A stretch of DNA of 64,000 nt, from the NCBI RefSeq assembly GCF_001761485.1, contig NC_090771.1, positions 124,001 to 188,000 on the forward strand. Reading direction: 5' to 3'. The notes beneath the pieces are model-generated. The model was not told where the DNA came from and did not search any database. It saw only the letters and a program-made list of their open reading frames with translations. The stretch comes from Yarrowia lipolytica. Its lineage: Eukaryota > Ascomycota > Dipodascomycetes > Dipodascales. Every line of letters starts with the position of its first letter. Within the stretch, counting starts at the first letter, position 1. A program made the translations under genes and the position numbers. This document shows, piece by piece, positions 23,838 through 34,354 of this stretch.

Positions 23838-24205
23838 ACACAGATACCCAGTGAGTACGATACCGCACAGAGATGTTGATGACGTGACAGTTGACCGATG
23901 ATGACTGAATATGACACAGAGAACCTCGGAAGAAGGTACCAACGAGAAAGAGATCAATACAGATTCTCACAGACCTGGATGAGAACTGCACATATCGATT
24001 GTTGTCACACCACCATTGTGGCCATCAATGTTACGTCATCGACAAACATGGCCAGGGTTGATAACGACTTGATGACATGGCAATCAGGGATTTTCGGATA
24101 ATGACACAGAGCCCAAACCTGTTTGGATGGTTTGTGACACGCGCTGCCCAAAGACTCAGAATAGCACAGAGATATCCAGTGAGTACTATTCGAACAGAGA
24201 GTTGA
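23838..24205. repeat. Two diverged copies of a CAGTGAGTAC-containing element
   Basis: The words CACAGATACCCAGTGAGTAC (starting about 23839) and CACAGAGATATCCAGTGAGT (starting about 24165) are followed by similar downstream sequence with an ACAGAGA word and GTTGA. They are about 325 bp apart. A related CACAGATACC word recurs near 35.65 kb. They could be diverged duplicates of a leader or of an old dispersed repeat. Confidence 0.5.
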
Positions 24206-24423
24206 CGCCGCAATTGCAGGTTAGATACAGAAGTACTTACACGGACATTTCGGAAACGGTACACGCTGGGCTTTCGGATTTGACACTGGTTGATACTGAG
24301 ACAAACCCGTGCCACAGACTAAGAGGCCCCTTGTTAGAGTCCATGTTTTATGCCCATGTGATGTGGCAGGTGATGGGATGACTCATCTGCTGGTCCGTGA
24401 GCCCCACCTAGTGTTTACTACAC

Positions 24424-24492
24424 GGACACATCATTTGTAAAATGGTAATCTTGCTGACATGAAGCAGATATCATTTTACAAATGATGTGTCC
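24424..24492. repeat. Perfect 21-bp inverted repeat with 27-base loop
   Basis: The left arm (24424-24444, starting GGACACATCATTTG) and right arm (24472-24492) are exact reverse complements, separated by 27 bases. As RNA or extruded DNA it would form a 21-bp stem-loop. Perfect pairing implies either recent origin or constraint. No transposase or target-site duplication is evident. Confidence 0.9.
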
Positions 24493-25384
24493 TGCACTAC
24501 CCCCAAGTGCAACGACAGCTGCCTCATAGTTCACGGCTAGATCATCTGTCAGTGCACTGACTCCAGTGAGTGCTACCGTTCCTAATGGTAGCTTCATGGG
24601 AGATGGTGACACATCCTACACCAGCATTACGCCTGGTGACTGAATGGAACGGTCCACCAGACCAAATCAGCAGTGTTGGTCCCAGGAGATTGACGATTAT
24701 CTTTTGGTACTGCTTTCAACTCCATTTACGCCATAATCCTGGCATTACCAAGGTTACTTCAACTTCACCATAGCCTCAGCACACGAAGCCTCCCCACGCG
24801 ATCTCCCGACACACCCAGCAACCACCGTTCAAAAACTGCAGCTCAATTTGCCCACACCTGTATATTTCAGGGAGCTTCCTTTCTACCTCGATACAACCGT
24901 GCGGCTCTGAAATTGTCGGGATAGGGGGTGAGTTTTCGACAGAAAAAAAATAATAAAAAAAAAGCAAAAAAACCTGAAATTCACAGCTCCTGATAACAAT
25001 GATATCATTTTTGTAGCTGTAGAAAGAGCTTTAAAATTTCATAGAATATGAGAAGACGACTAACGACAGTTTCGAAACGAGGAGATGGAACATCACACGT
25101 GACCTCAATTACTTAAATAATACATTAGCTACATACATTGAAGCGTGGCATTCAAGGCAGCGGCAGTTAAAGAACTGCACCGAAGCCTGACGCCAAAGGC
25201 ATTGCATGGCACTTGGAGGCAGCCTCTGCATCTGTACAACCTCTGATTGGGCCCTAGTCTCCAGAGACTCGATGCATCTCTTGTATCCTTGTTGATATTG
25301 GTTGCTGCTTCTTCAGATCTTTCAGCGTTTCCCGCCTCTTCCGGATCTTTCTTCGGTTTCATGACTGCTACGGCTGCGTGGCAG

Positions 25385-27127
25385 CTACGGCTTCGTCTCC
25401 GGCTCCTCCCTCTCCTCCACCTCCACGAATGTATGCTCATGCCCTACCCCCTTGACCAGCCGTCCGTCATCATCATATGTGCACATACTGATACTCTGGA
25501 CCCACGGATCGGCCCAGATCTCCTCCAGCGTCGCGCGCTTCTTGGGGTCGACCGTCAACATGCGGCCAATAATATGCCGCGAGTCGCGCGGCAACCGGTT
25601 CAGCAGCCTCATCGGACCCTTGGTTGCCTTGTCGGTCTCGTCCACCTCCGGCTCCGACACAAACAGCTTGAACGAGTTGTCCGTCAGCTTGGGAGCCTTC
25701 CAGGGGAACCGCCGCAACGTCATGCAGCAGAACACCACAGCGATCGACCAGATGTCTGTCGGCGTGGGATCATACTTGGTCTGCGAAAGCACTTCGGGGG
25801 CGAGATAGGGGTCCGAACCAACTACTCCATGGGCCATGACAATGCCGGTCTCAAACGGATACTTGAAGACCGACGCAGAGCCGAAATCAATCAGCTTGAG
25901 AATACCGTCCTTGGTAACGACGCAGTTATCGAGTTTGAGGTCGCGGTGCGCCAGACCCATCGAATGCAGATAGGTGACGCCACTCAGCAACTGCTTGAAG
26001 CAGCACGCAACCTCCGCCTGGCTCATTTTTCCCGACATGACTATGGCAAAAAAGTCGTACGGGCAAAACTCCATCACCTCAAAGTACCGGCCGTCGTCCT
26101 GGATGATGTCCAGAGTCTCCACAATGTTGGGATGGTGGAGAGTGGAGCCGATGCAGAACTCAGCCGTCACCTTTTTAGAGTACTCGCGCTCAGACTCATG
26201 CTGGTGGCGGGGCCGGAACTCCTTGACCGCAAACGTCTTGCCATCGCTCTGGCGGTGCAGCAACCGGACCGACCCGCCGGCTCCGGACCCGAGCACCCGG
26301 CCCGGTTTACCCCACTTTCCGAACCCGATCGACGCAATGTTGGACTGCGAAGAGGAGCGCGAGACCGGCGGGGTCGCTCGCGACGACTGGGACACCGGCC
26401 GACTCCGAGGAATGTCCTCCTTGGACTCCGCCCTCTTGCTCTTGGGCTTTAGCTTGGAAGACTTCTTCTTGAAGAACCGCTTCAGCTCTGCCATGGAGCC
26501 CGTGGACCGGTGAAAGTTGCCGGAAGCCTCGTCAGTGTTGACCCGGCGGTCCGGCGATGACCGAGATGATGATCTGCTCCGCGCAAACCGGAACCGCGGC
26601 GCAATGGAATCAGTGTCGCGGTGCGACACCTGTGGTGGTCGGTGCTGTCGTGCGTACGGGTCGTGTGCGTCTGCCTCAGGGAAGAGCGAGATTTGCGTCT
26701 CCTGGGGGGCGATGGAGCCTGGCCTGGAGCCCGGGCGGGAGCCAGGTCGAGAACCCGCCACTGATCCGGGACGAGACGGCGAGCCGAGACTGAAGTGGAC
26801 CTGGCTGTGGCCCAGGGGGCCACCTAAACCGGGGGTACCCGGGGCGCCAGTTGCCGGACCGCCTGGAGTGGTATTTCCTGCTGCTGCTGCTCCTCCTCCG
26901 GCTCTATCAAAAGAAGTGTAAGACGACGACGACGACGGGGTGCCGGGCTGTGAGTCGAATCCGTCTTCGTTGGCAACCCCCAGGAACACCGCCGACGGGC
27001 GGTGGGACCGTGACGAGGTACGCGAGGTGCCGTTGGCGTTGTTGTTGGAGTTGATGCGGGACGTGGCGGGGCTGTGGGGCGAGGGTGTGTGGCTCTCGGT
27101 GAGCGTGAGTTTGTTAAAGTCGTCCAT
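25385..27127 (-). CDS. Ser/Thr protein kinase of the Sat4(Hal4)/Hal5 family
   Basis: This 580-residue kinase belongs to the fungal NPR/HAL5 subfamily. Sat4/Hal4 and Hal5 stabilise plasma-membrane transporters, notably Trk1, and so support potassium uptake and salt tolerance. The first 260 residues are Ser/Pro/Arg-rich and probably disordered, with an RPGS repeat (about 119-138). The catalytic domain runs from about 270 to 545: glycine loop GSGAGGSV (280-287), catalytic Lys302 in [14 protein letters not shown] (394-401), DFG (414-416) and GSDPYLAPE (437-445). The [12 protein letters not shown] insertion between DFG and APE is typical of Sat4/Hal5. All catalytic residues are present. Its length fits Sat4 better than the longer Hal5. 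The start at 27127 is the first in-frame ATG. A cluster of GTCGAA words lies about 140-230 bp upstream. Confidence 0.9.
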   Translation of the reverse strand: MDDFNKLTLTESHTPSPHSPATSRINSNNNANGTSRTSSRSHRPSAVFLGVANEDGFDSQPGTPSSSSSYTSFDRAGGGAAAAGNTTPGGPATGAPGTPGLGGPLGHSQVHFSLGSPSRPGSVAGSRPGSRPGSRPGSIAPQETQISLFPEADAHDPYARQHRPPQVSHRDTDSIAPRFRFARSRSSSRSSPDRRVNTDEASGNFHRSTGSMAELKRFFKKKSSKLKPKSKRAESKEDIPRSRPVSQSSRATPPVSRSSSQSNIASIGFGKWGKPGRVLGSGAGGSVRLLHRQSDGKTFAVKEFRPRHQHESEREYSKKVTAEFCIGSTLHHPNIVETLDIIQDDGRYFEVMEFCPYDFFAIVMSGKMSQAEVACCFKQLLSGVTYLHSMGLAHRDLKLDNCVVTKDGILKLIDFGSASVFKYPFETGIVMAHGVVGSDPYLAPEVLSQTKYDPTPTDIWSIAVVFCCMTLRRFPWKAPKLTDNSFKLFVSEPEVDETDKATKGPMRLLNRLPRDSRHIIGRMLTVDPKKRATLEEIWADPWVQSISMCTYDDDGRLVKGVGHEHTFVEVEEREEPETKP

Positions 27128-27263
27128 GATGCAAGTGTGAGCTAGCTGTTGCTAGATAATGGGTAGTTAATTGGTCAATAGAGGTCCACTGCCAACAATT
27201 GTAGAATCTCAGGTGTCGGTCGAGTTGATTGAGTCAAAATCCGAAACCAGAAATCTGTGTGAC

Positions 27264-27354
27264 GAGTCGAAAGGGCTTCGAAGAATCGAAAAGAGATGAA
27301 AAGAGTCGAAGAGTCGAAAAGTCGAAAAAAAGTCGAAGAGTCGAAACAAGTCAA
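27264..27354. repeat. Clustered GTCGAA words upstream of the kinase gene
   Basis: About seven irregularly spaced AGTCGAA or near-identical words lie in 90 bp, 140-230 bp before the kinase start codon. This may be a simple repeat or a cluster of binding sites. Confidence 0.6.
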
Positions 27355-27576
27355 AGTGTAGTCAGATCTTGGTGGTGGAATGATCTGATTCAATAATAAG
27401 CCCAGAAAGTGGCTAGGTCCAGACAATGTCACGGTATTCTTTCTAAATCTCGTGCCTTGTCGTCCCAAACGTTGACCGTGCTGTGTTTCCGCCGTTCTTT
27501 GCTTCTGCCGTTCTGGTCTGCTTGTTCCACTACTGTATAAATCCCGTGAGTCACAATCCCGGGAAAAATGAATCTC

Positions 27577-27612
27577 GGTCGGTCGGTCGGTCGGTCGGTC
27601 GGTCGGTTGGTC
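27577..27612. repeat. (GGTC)9 microsatellite
   Basis: Nine GGTC units, one of them altered to GGTT, immediately followed by a CACGTG site. Confidence 0.95.
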
Positions 27613-28251
27613 AATGTCACGTGACTCGTCTATATGTGTCAGTATCTCTGTTTTTCGTCGTCGTTGCCCGTTTGTGTCTGTGACGGGGGACGGGGGAGCG
27701 GCTCCGTCTTTGTAACTCGGGCCCCCTCCTTATTGTGTAACTCACTCTTCTCGCCAAGTGCGTCGTGTGTCGTATTCGCTATCGGATATCACGTGATGTA
27801 TAGGACTGTCTCTGGAAGTCACGTGCAAGTATCTCGTGGGCCGCTGTGCTCTGGTTCTGTGTCACGGTTGCAAACAGTGTGTGTGGTGAAGCTCGTCGAT
27901 AGTGTGTAATTAACGCAGACCTAACTAAGTTGCGGTGGCAGGACCAAAGGTTAAAAAGAAACAATGTGGGGGAGCCCCGAGGGACACCTGGAAGGCCGAA
28001 TAATGGTCTGGGGAGAAAACGGAAAGTAGCATTGAATTCGGCAGACCGTCAGGAATCCATTGATATCTTTAAAACTCCTTTACTGTTCAAACTCGCAAAC
28101 TTGACTACACCTCCTTTCATGCGGCTGTTTATTACATACTGTGCAAGCATGTACATACTGTACATACGCATCTCCGCTTATATTACTGTATGTGGCTGCT
28201 GATGCTCAGATCACGACTTATGACTGGTGATGGTCAAATGTAGCGACATTA

Positions 28252-28330
28252 GTCAGCTGTGGATGTGTCTTTGTCAGCTGGAGATGTGTCTTTGTCAGCT
28301 GGAGATGTGTCTGTCAGTTGTGGATGTGTG
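28252..28330. repeat. 21-bp tandem repeat, four copies
   Basis: Units of GTCAGCTGGAGATGTGTCTTT; the last two are shortened by two or three bases. Non-coding. Confidence 0.9.
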
Positions 28331-28795
28331 AGACGGAGCTTTTTACCGCCCAATTTGCCGCTCCGTTGCTGTCAAATCAACATAGATTATGACTTGCTTG
28401 GGGGGATCACGTGACCGATTAATGGTGCCGATTCCAGGCGAGGTTCGACACAGTTTCAAATGTCTGACCTGCTCAGCTCGGCTAGAGTACGACCTGATTA
28501 AAATTACCCTAGCCGAAAAACGGTTGAAAACTGAACTTTATGGATATCGAGTTGGAAATTAATCGGGAAAATGAGCGGAAAATGAGTGGAAAATGAGACG
28601 GAAGGAGGCGGAATAAGACGGAATGCGACGGAGTGAGACAGAAATCGGAGAAAATAGCGGTGGTCAAGTGGACATCCATGAGGGAGTATTCAGACGTTTA
28701 ATGAGTTTTTGGAAATGGCGATCACGTGACTATGGAACTAAAAAAGAAATAGTAGTAATATAAAACACAATAAAAAATAAAAAAAATAAAAAAAA

Positions 28796-28856
28796 ATAAA
28801 ATAAAATAAAATAAAATAAAATAAAATAAAATAAAATAAAATAAAATAAAATAAAT
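28796..28856. repeat. (AAAAT)n microsatellite
   Basis: About twelve AAAAT units within a longer A/T-rich tract. Confidence 0.95.
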
Positions 28857-31291
28857 ACCAAAGATCAATGAAAAACAACGGGAAACCAACCTGTTCTCTG
28901 TTCCCTATGTAGTCATCGAATCGCTGAAAAAAACACATTTTGAAAAAAAAAAAAAAATTGTCGCAGAAGCAGAAGAAAACCCGACTTTATGGCACCATGG
29001 TTCTGCAGCTGAGCCGCATGGAAGGAGGAGCCAACAGTGTTACAGCATAGACACGTTCTGGAGAGGAGCAAACAAAGGGTGGGCCGATTCTATGAATAAT
29101 TTTGAGAGATATGGCTTTTTCCTTAGCTTTCTAGCGGTTCTATTCGGCTAAATATGTTACCTGTATGTTCTTCAAGATTGGAAAATTAAAATTGGAAAAA
29201 AATACAAAAAAAAAAAAAAAAACCATCTGTGAATCCTACAGGGGATGTACACTAGAATTCGATTCAGCGAAGACAACTTACACTAAGATTCTATTCAGCA
29301 ATTTACTACTTGTAGTTTACATCTGATCTAGCATCAACGATATACACAGTGGACGATGTCCAATTCGCTGAGCTTCATTGAGGTTGGATTGTTCAAGAAA
29401 TCTAAAGAATAGCTGGTTGGTGAGGGAAAAAAGTCGTTAAATGCTGATATAATTGATAAAAAGACGGAATTGACAAAAAGACGAAAAGACGACATCTTAG
29501 ATGCTCTTGATTGAACCAAACTGATATCCGTGGATTTTGAAGCTTTGGATATTCCGGTTGTCCAAAGCCGCCAAAACAAAGCCTCGGGCCGAATCCTGAG
29601 TCCAAGGGGAGTCGAAAGGTGATGCTTATATACCCACAAAATGGCTCTTTCTGAAACTATGGGCTAAAAACACCTTTTCAACTTGACCTCCGATCTGACC
29701 CCCACACCCCTACAGAAAATATGCATCAATTTCCGAGCCGCACGTCACGGACAAGAACAGAGATCTATACGATGTTTCTAGAGATTCCAATTGAAAGAAA
29801 TGTCCTCCCACAAGGAGAAAACAACAACCAACAGTCGATTCGGACAATGATTTCTGGCAATGGTTTCTGACAGAGGTTCTGGATAGCCGATTGCCATTCA
29901 GACAAGTCCAGCAAGTTGCACCCTCAAACTCACCGACTTAACCGGTAGAGTCTTGTCGGTTCAAGAAAAACAAGAAACTGCGTGAAAGGTGCTACAGACT
30001 AGAACCCTTTTCCAAAGACTCAGCATCATGACGAAACCGAACAGATGGACGCATCTGAAGACCTTGACCAAACTAAGGTCCCCCAAGCTCCAGCAACGAA
30101 CGATCAGAAGAGATACCTTGGCAGAACCATTATCGAATGTCCAACATCCTGCGGTATCGTGACCTGACAGTGTACACTGCACTCAAACTGTTGAGAGTAT
30201 GTTCACTAAGAGTCAAGCCATTGTTCCAAAGAGACTGGTTTATTCAGGGCAGCGAGGTGTGTCATCCTGGAACGTCCTTTGGCGAAACAAGCCTCTCCTA
30301 GTCAGGATTCAGCCGCACTGGACTGAGGTGGAAGAAGAAGAAGAAGAAGAAGAAGAAGCAGATAAAATGGCTCCAATTGTAGACTCAGACACAAATGGAA
30401 TCTAAGGAAATGTATATTGAGCTGACTATACAGCATTAATTGGAGCAGCGGAAAATAAACTGGGAAATAAACTGGAGATTGGGTGTGGTAATGCGTATCA
30501 GGATACACAAAAGACGTGGAAAAGTTACGTAATCTCAATCATGTGACATTCTAAAATCCCAGCTCGGTTTCAACATGTCATTGCCGTTTCCACATGCTTC
30601 ATTCGCTTCAGTCTCCCATTCGTGCGGCTCGGAAATATTTCAAAATGTTGGTAAAACATGAAAGTCAAAAATAAAAGTCAAAAATAAACATCAAATTAGG
30701 ATTGAAAAAACGAATGATATTTACTCGTTGAGTAATCCGATGGCAATTTATAGACATTGTTAATGGTGTCCAAATGTCCGCATGATTCTCCTGATTCCAA
30801 TGCTACCACTTTCATCGCCTCTGTCCTAATATTGACAAAGATAGGGCAAGATACTCTGAAATTCCCCCAAGATTTCCCAGAAATGGGTTGATGACACTTT
30901 TCCACGTTTAATAACACTTTCCAATCTCTAATCCTTCCCAAATCCCCCCAAATCATCCCACAGAACCGTGCCACCACCAACACCAATCTAAGATGAAACG
31001 CGACCTCCCCTAACCTTAACCTTAATTTGGGATTTCAAAACACCGTCGTTAAAAGTGGTGACAAAAATGGGACGAATTTGGAGTGTGGAAAAAACAGTGT
31101 TTTGAACAGTGTTTTGAACGGTGGCATTTGGACCCTTCGAATATAACTCATAATCTCTAGATTGACCGAACAACACAGTAGGGTCACGTGCACACCCTCC
31201 CTCCTTTGCCTGGTCATAACCAGACCATCTCACACCTCCCAGCTGACTAACTTTACCCACTACTCTTACCTCATCACCACCACACACCACC

Positions 31292-32605
31292 ATGGAGTCG
31301 CTACTGACGGATAAACAACGCAGCGACCTGGAAACCAGCATTTTCGGATACGTCAGCCGGCTGACTAACGACGAGGCGCTGCTGAGTCAGCTGGCGGCGG
31401 TTCTGAGTCAGCCGTCGGGCTCCGAGCCCGTGCCTGCCGACACTCTCAAGGCCAACGCTTTACTACTGGAAAAGAAATGGTTATCGGTCATAAGGCTTCA
31501 GCGCAAGGTGATGGATTTGGAAACCCGTTTGGAGGCGGCAGAGCGAGAAGCCTCTTCCACTCATAAGGCCAACGGTCTGGGGGCTGGCGACCCGAAAACG
31601 TGGCTACCCAAAACTTCACGATTCAGCCTGTTACATAAGCAGCCCGTGAATGCCGTGTCATTTCATCCGTTTCATTCCACTCTGGCGTCGGCGTGCGAAG
31701 ATGGAAATATCAGAATCTGGGATTACGAGCTGGGCGAGATTGAAACGACGATAAAGGCCCATACGAGGGGGGTGCTGGACGTGGACTTTAGTCAGCCGGA
31801 CACGGGAGCGTCACGGGACAAATCACATGACAAGCCACGTGCCGACGTATCACACGCCCAGCCCCGAGCGCTCCTGGTCAGCTGCTCGTCGGACCTCACC
31901 ATCCGAATATGGGACCCCCAAAACGAATACGCAAACGTCAAAACACTGACCGGCCATGACCACACAATCTCGGCGGTCAAATTCACCGCGTCGGGGAACC
32001 ACGTCATTTCCGCGTCACGTGACAAGACGGTCCGCGTCTGGTCCGTGCAATCGGGCTACTGCGTGCGAACGGTCCACGGCCACACAGACTGGGTCAAATC
32101 GTGCGCGGCGCTCAACGAAGAGTTCATCTTCTCAGCAGGGATCGATCACGTGACCCGCGTCAGCGAGTTTGTCTCCGGCGACGGCAAGATGACGCTACTC
32201 GGCCACGAGCACGTGATCGAGGGCGTTGCCGTCTACCCCAAGAGCGCCGCCGGGTGTCTGGCCAAGCTCGACAAGACGAGCTCGTACTTTGTCGTGTCGT
32301 GGTCACGTGACAAGACGATCCGGGTGTGGTCGTCACGTGGCGATCCTCTACTAATTCTTCGGGGTCATGACAATTGGGTTAGGGGAGTTGTTCTTCATCC
32401 GGCCGGGCGGTATTTGGTTTCTGTTTCTGATGACAAGACCATGAGATGTTGGGATTTGGAGCAGGGCGGCCGGTGTATTAGGGTTGTTGATGCCCATGGG
32501 CATTTTGTCACGTGCGTGGCGTGGGCTCCGAACGATGTCAATGGTCGGGTTCGGTGTCTTGTTGCCACTGGCGGTGTTGATGGCCAAGTCAAGGTGTGGC
32601 AGTGA
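31292..32605 (+). CDS. LIS1 homologue Pac1, dynein regulator
   Basis: Pac1/LIS1 binds the cytoplasmic dynein motor domain and promotes nuclear migration and spindle positioning along microtubules. The 437 residues show an N-terminal LisH-like dimerisation segment (about 8-40), a coiled coil (about 58-90) and a seven-bladed WD40 propeller (about 113-437), with blades ending IRIWD, IRIWD, VRVWS, TRVSE, IRVWS, MRCWD and VKVWQ. The fourth blade's TRVSE replaces the usual W-D dipeptide. Blade 2 carries an insertion rich in Asp, Lys and Ser (about 169-192). The start codon sits in a good context (ACCATGG) after a CA-rich leader. Oddly, the coding region holds seven CACGTG palindromes, some encoding the SRDK turns. 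FMP46 follows on the same strand after 1.3 kb. Confidence 0.95.
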   Translation: MESLLTDKQRSDLETSIFGYVSRLTNDEALLSQLAAVLSQPSGSEPVPADTLKANALLLEKKWLSVIRLQRKVMDLETRLEAAEREASSTHKANGLGAGDPKTWLPKTSRFSLLHKQPVNAVSFHPFHSTLASACEDGNIRIWDYELGEIETTIKAHTRGVLDVDFSQPDTGASRDKSHDKPRADVSHAQPRALLVSCSSDLTIRIWDPQNEYANVKTLTGHDHTISAVKFTASGNHVISASRDKTVRVWSVQSGYCVRTVHGHTDWVKSCAALNEEFIFSAGIDHVTRVSEFVSGDGKMTLLGHEHVIEGVAVYPKSAAGCLAKLDKTSSYFVVSWSRDKTIRVWSSRGDPLLILRGHDNWVRGVVLHPAGRYLVSVSDDKTMRCWDLEQGGRCIRVVDAHGHFVTCVAWAPNDVNGRVRCLVATGGVDGQVKVWQ

Positions 32606-33880
32606 GGGGAGCGAGCAAGCAATTTGCTTAGGTAACGATAAATGGCGTTTCTGTTGGTCATGATCTGGACTGACAAGGGGTCACGTCACTCTAGTGCCGC
32701 TCTGACACTACAGAGTCCACAAGTTAGGAGGAAAAATCAAGGCATAAGGGCATAAGGGCATAAGGGGAATTGGAGATCGTCTGAATCTGTAGCAGAGTGG
32801 GTCAGGTTGGTTTTGACCGGTTCTCCAAAGCTTCACAATGGACATGTCTCGGTCTGGAGCAGTTTGGAATCATAGGGCATTCGGAAACAATCGGGAGGCA
32901 CGTCAGGATTACTCTGACCACGCAAAAGTCACTCTGACCAGTTTGAATTACTCGAAACCTGTCAGTAGCTCCATCAAACTCCTGAATCAACTTTGGAGCG
33001 ATTCAAACAGTTTGATTGCAGTCTGGAGATGACTGTTTCGCACTATTTCTCAGATTTACTACAAGTCCTGTACAGACTACTCATGTGACTGCACGGGACT
33101 AATCATATGACCACACGTGACTACTCACGTGACGGACGTGCGGCCTACCCATCGGTTCTCAGACGGTACATAGAACAAGTGTATTTTTAGTAACTACCTA
33201 CTGTACTGTACGTAATCAGTAGTGCCTGTAGCTGTGATGAAGTCGCGTGATACAAGTTGACCTGACCTCCCATTTTTCTGACTTGTTGAGAATTACTTAG
33301 AATCCGGTCACGTCGAATCCACACAAATGACGCCACAGGAGAGAGGGGGACTACATAAAATACAACATTCAATATCTCCGATCTTGAAGAACACAGTGGT
33401 GTCTTTAACCCGACCCATCTTCAGCACAAAAACTCCCTGTGGTTTGCTCGTTTGTATGTTCACCATTACACCTCTACACCAGCCTAACTAAAATTAGTTG
33501 GCGCGATTTAGAGTTTTTAAATGACACCATATATGCACGCTGCAGGCTCATGCATGCAAGTGAGTCGAGGCGGCAGCGAATGGAGACCGGGGCGACCAAT
33601 TGAGCGATTTTGATGAGTTTTGGAAAAACACAAAGCTCACGGAATGAACCAGGGCCGGGCCAAAATTTGATTTCGGGACTTTCCCCTTCTCCAACAAGCC
33701 CCGAAGCAGGCCTATTCCTGCCCCGCCCGCTCGGTCGCCGCCTTGACGATAAAGTTGGGTTGTACATACATGACATGAGCAACCAAGGTATATATCAATA
33801 TATCACCCTGAACCACATCTTATCGTCATCACCCCGCCACCACCACCACCACCACCACCACTACCACCACATAAGCCAAT
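32606..33880. other. Spacer PAC1-FMP46
   Basis: No gene seen. It contains a GCATAAGGG triplicate near 32.74 kb and two close CACGTG sites (about 33113 and 33128). A TATATC/AATATATC stretch lies 60-90 bp before FMP46, followed by the CAC repeat. Confidence 0.55.
33835..33870 (+). repeat. (CAC)n tract in the FMP46 leader
   Basis: About ten CAC/TAC triplets ending ten bases before the FMP46 start codon, downstream of a TATA-like stretch, so probably transcribed as 5' leader. Confidence 0.85.
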
Positions 33881-34354
33881 ATGTCATTCTTCCGAACTTT
33901 GCAATTCTCCAAGGGCGCCGTGTCGCTCTTCGCCAACCCCAAGTTTGAAAAGTCGCTCGCATTCGCAAAATACATTGAGAAGAACCTCAACACCGCCGGC
34001 AAGGATATTGGCGACCTGCCGTTCGACTTTGAGGAGACCACCACCGCCCCCACTCTGGACCAGCTGTTGACAATCAAGAGCTTTGTTGACGAGAAAAAGG
34101 GTATTGTGCCTTCCACCTTCACCCCGGCGCAAGTGTTTGCTCCTGCTCAGCCCGCTCTCAAGGCCGCCGGCAAAACCTTCCCCGACGACTGGAAGTCCCA
34201 CAAGATCATCGAGACTTTGATCAAGGCCGACACCTTTGATAACCCCACCGTGATCCGACCCATTCTGGTTGACTGGGAGAAGGGACAGGTGGCCATTGAC
34301 GATCTAGAGGCCGCCAAGAAGCTGTGGGAGGAGCTCATCCTAAGACAGGACTAG
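33881..34354 (+). CDS. Fmp46-like mitochondrial thioredoxin-fold protein (DUF1687)
   Basis: The 157-residue protein matches the DUF1687/Fmp46 family, described as putative mitochondrial redox proteins with a thioredoxin-like fold. Family signatures, recalled from S. cerevisiae Fmp46, are the N-terminal SFFRTLQFSKGAVSLFANP (yeast starts SFWKTLQ and has a following SLFTN) and the C-terminal ILVDWEKGQVAIDD (yeast WVDWENKLVG), with a central TLDQLLTIKSF helix. There is no cysteine in the protein, so a classical CxxC redox reaction is not possible; this argues for caution about the family's 'redox' label. The basic, hydrophobic N terminus could act as a mitochondrial presequence. The start ATG follows a CA-rich leader. 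Confidence 0.85.
   Translation: MSFFRTLQFSKGAVSLFANPKFEKSLAFAKYIEKNLNTAGKDIGDLPFDFEETTTAPTLDQLLTIKSFVDEKKGIVPSTFTPAQVFAPAQPALKAAGKTFPDDWKSHKIIETLIKADTFDNPTVIRPILVDWEKGQVAIDDLEAAKKLWEELILRQD

Larger units (their letters stand above)
23233..25384. other. Spacer HMO1-kinase
   Basis: No convincing gene. It contains an (AAAAT)n tract just after HMO1, a TATATATAT near 23656 followed by a CAGACA-rich leader-like stretch (about 23.75-23.83 kb), two diverged copies of a CACAGATAYCCAGTGAGTAC repeat (about 23838 and 24164) and a perfect 21-bp inverted repeat at 24424-24492. The stretch nearest the kinase stop holds only short frames without domains. Confidence 0.55.
27128..31291. other. Spacer between kinase gene and PAC1
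   Basis: Four kilobases without a recognisable gene. Contents are a GTCGAA cluster, a GGTC microsatellite, several CACGTG sites (27617, 27789, 27820, 28408, 28723), a 21-bp tandem array, an (AAAAT)n tract and A-runs near 28.95 and 29.2 kb. An imperfect direct repeat around 29.25-29.31 kb carries the ATTCKATTCAGC word twice. The last 300 bp hold the PAC1 promoter, including CACGTG near 31185. Confidence 0.55.

Noticed and set aside
25247-26452. 401-codon plus-strand frame opposite the Sat4-like kinase
   Set aside because: Mirror frame of a strongly codon-biased kinase gene; no recognisable domain.
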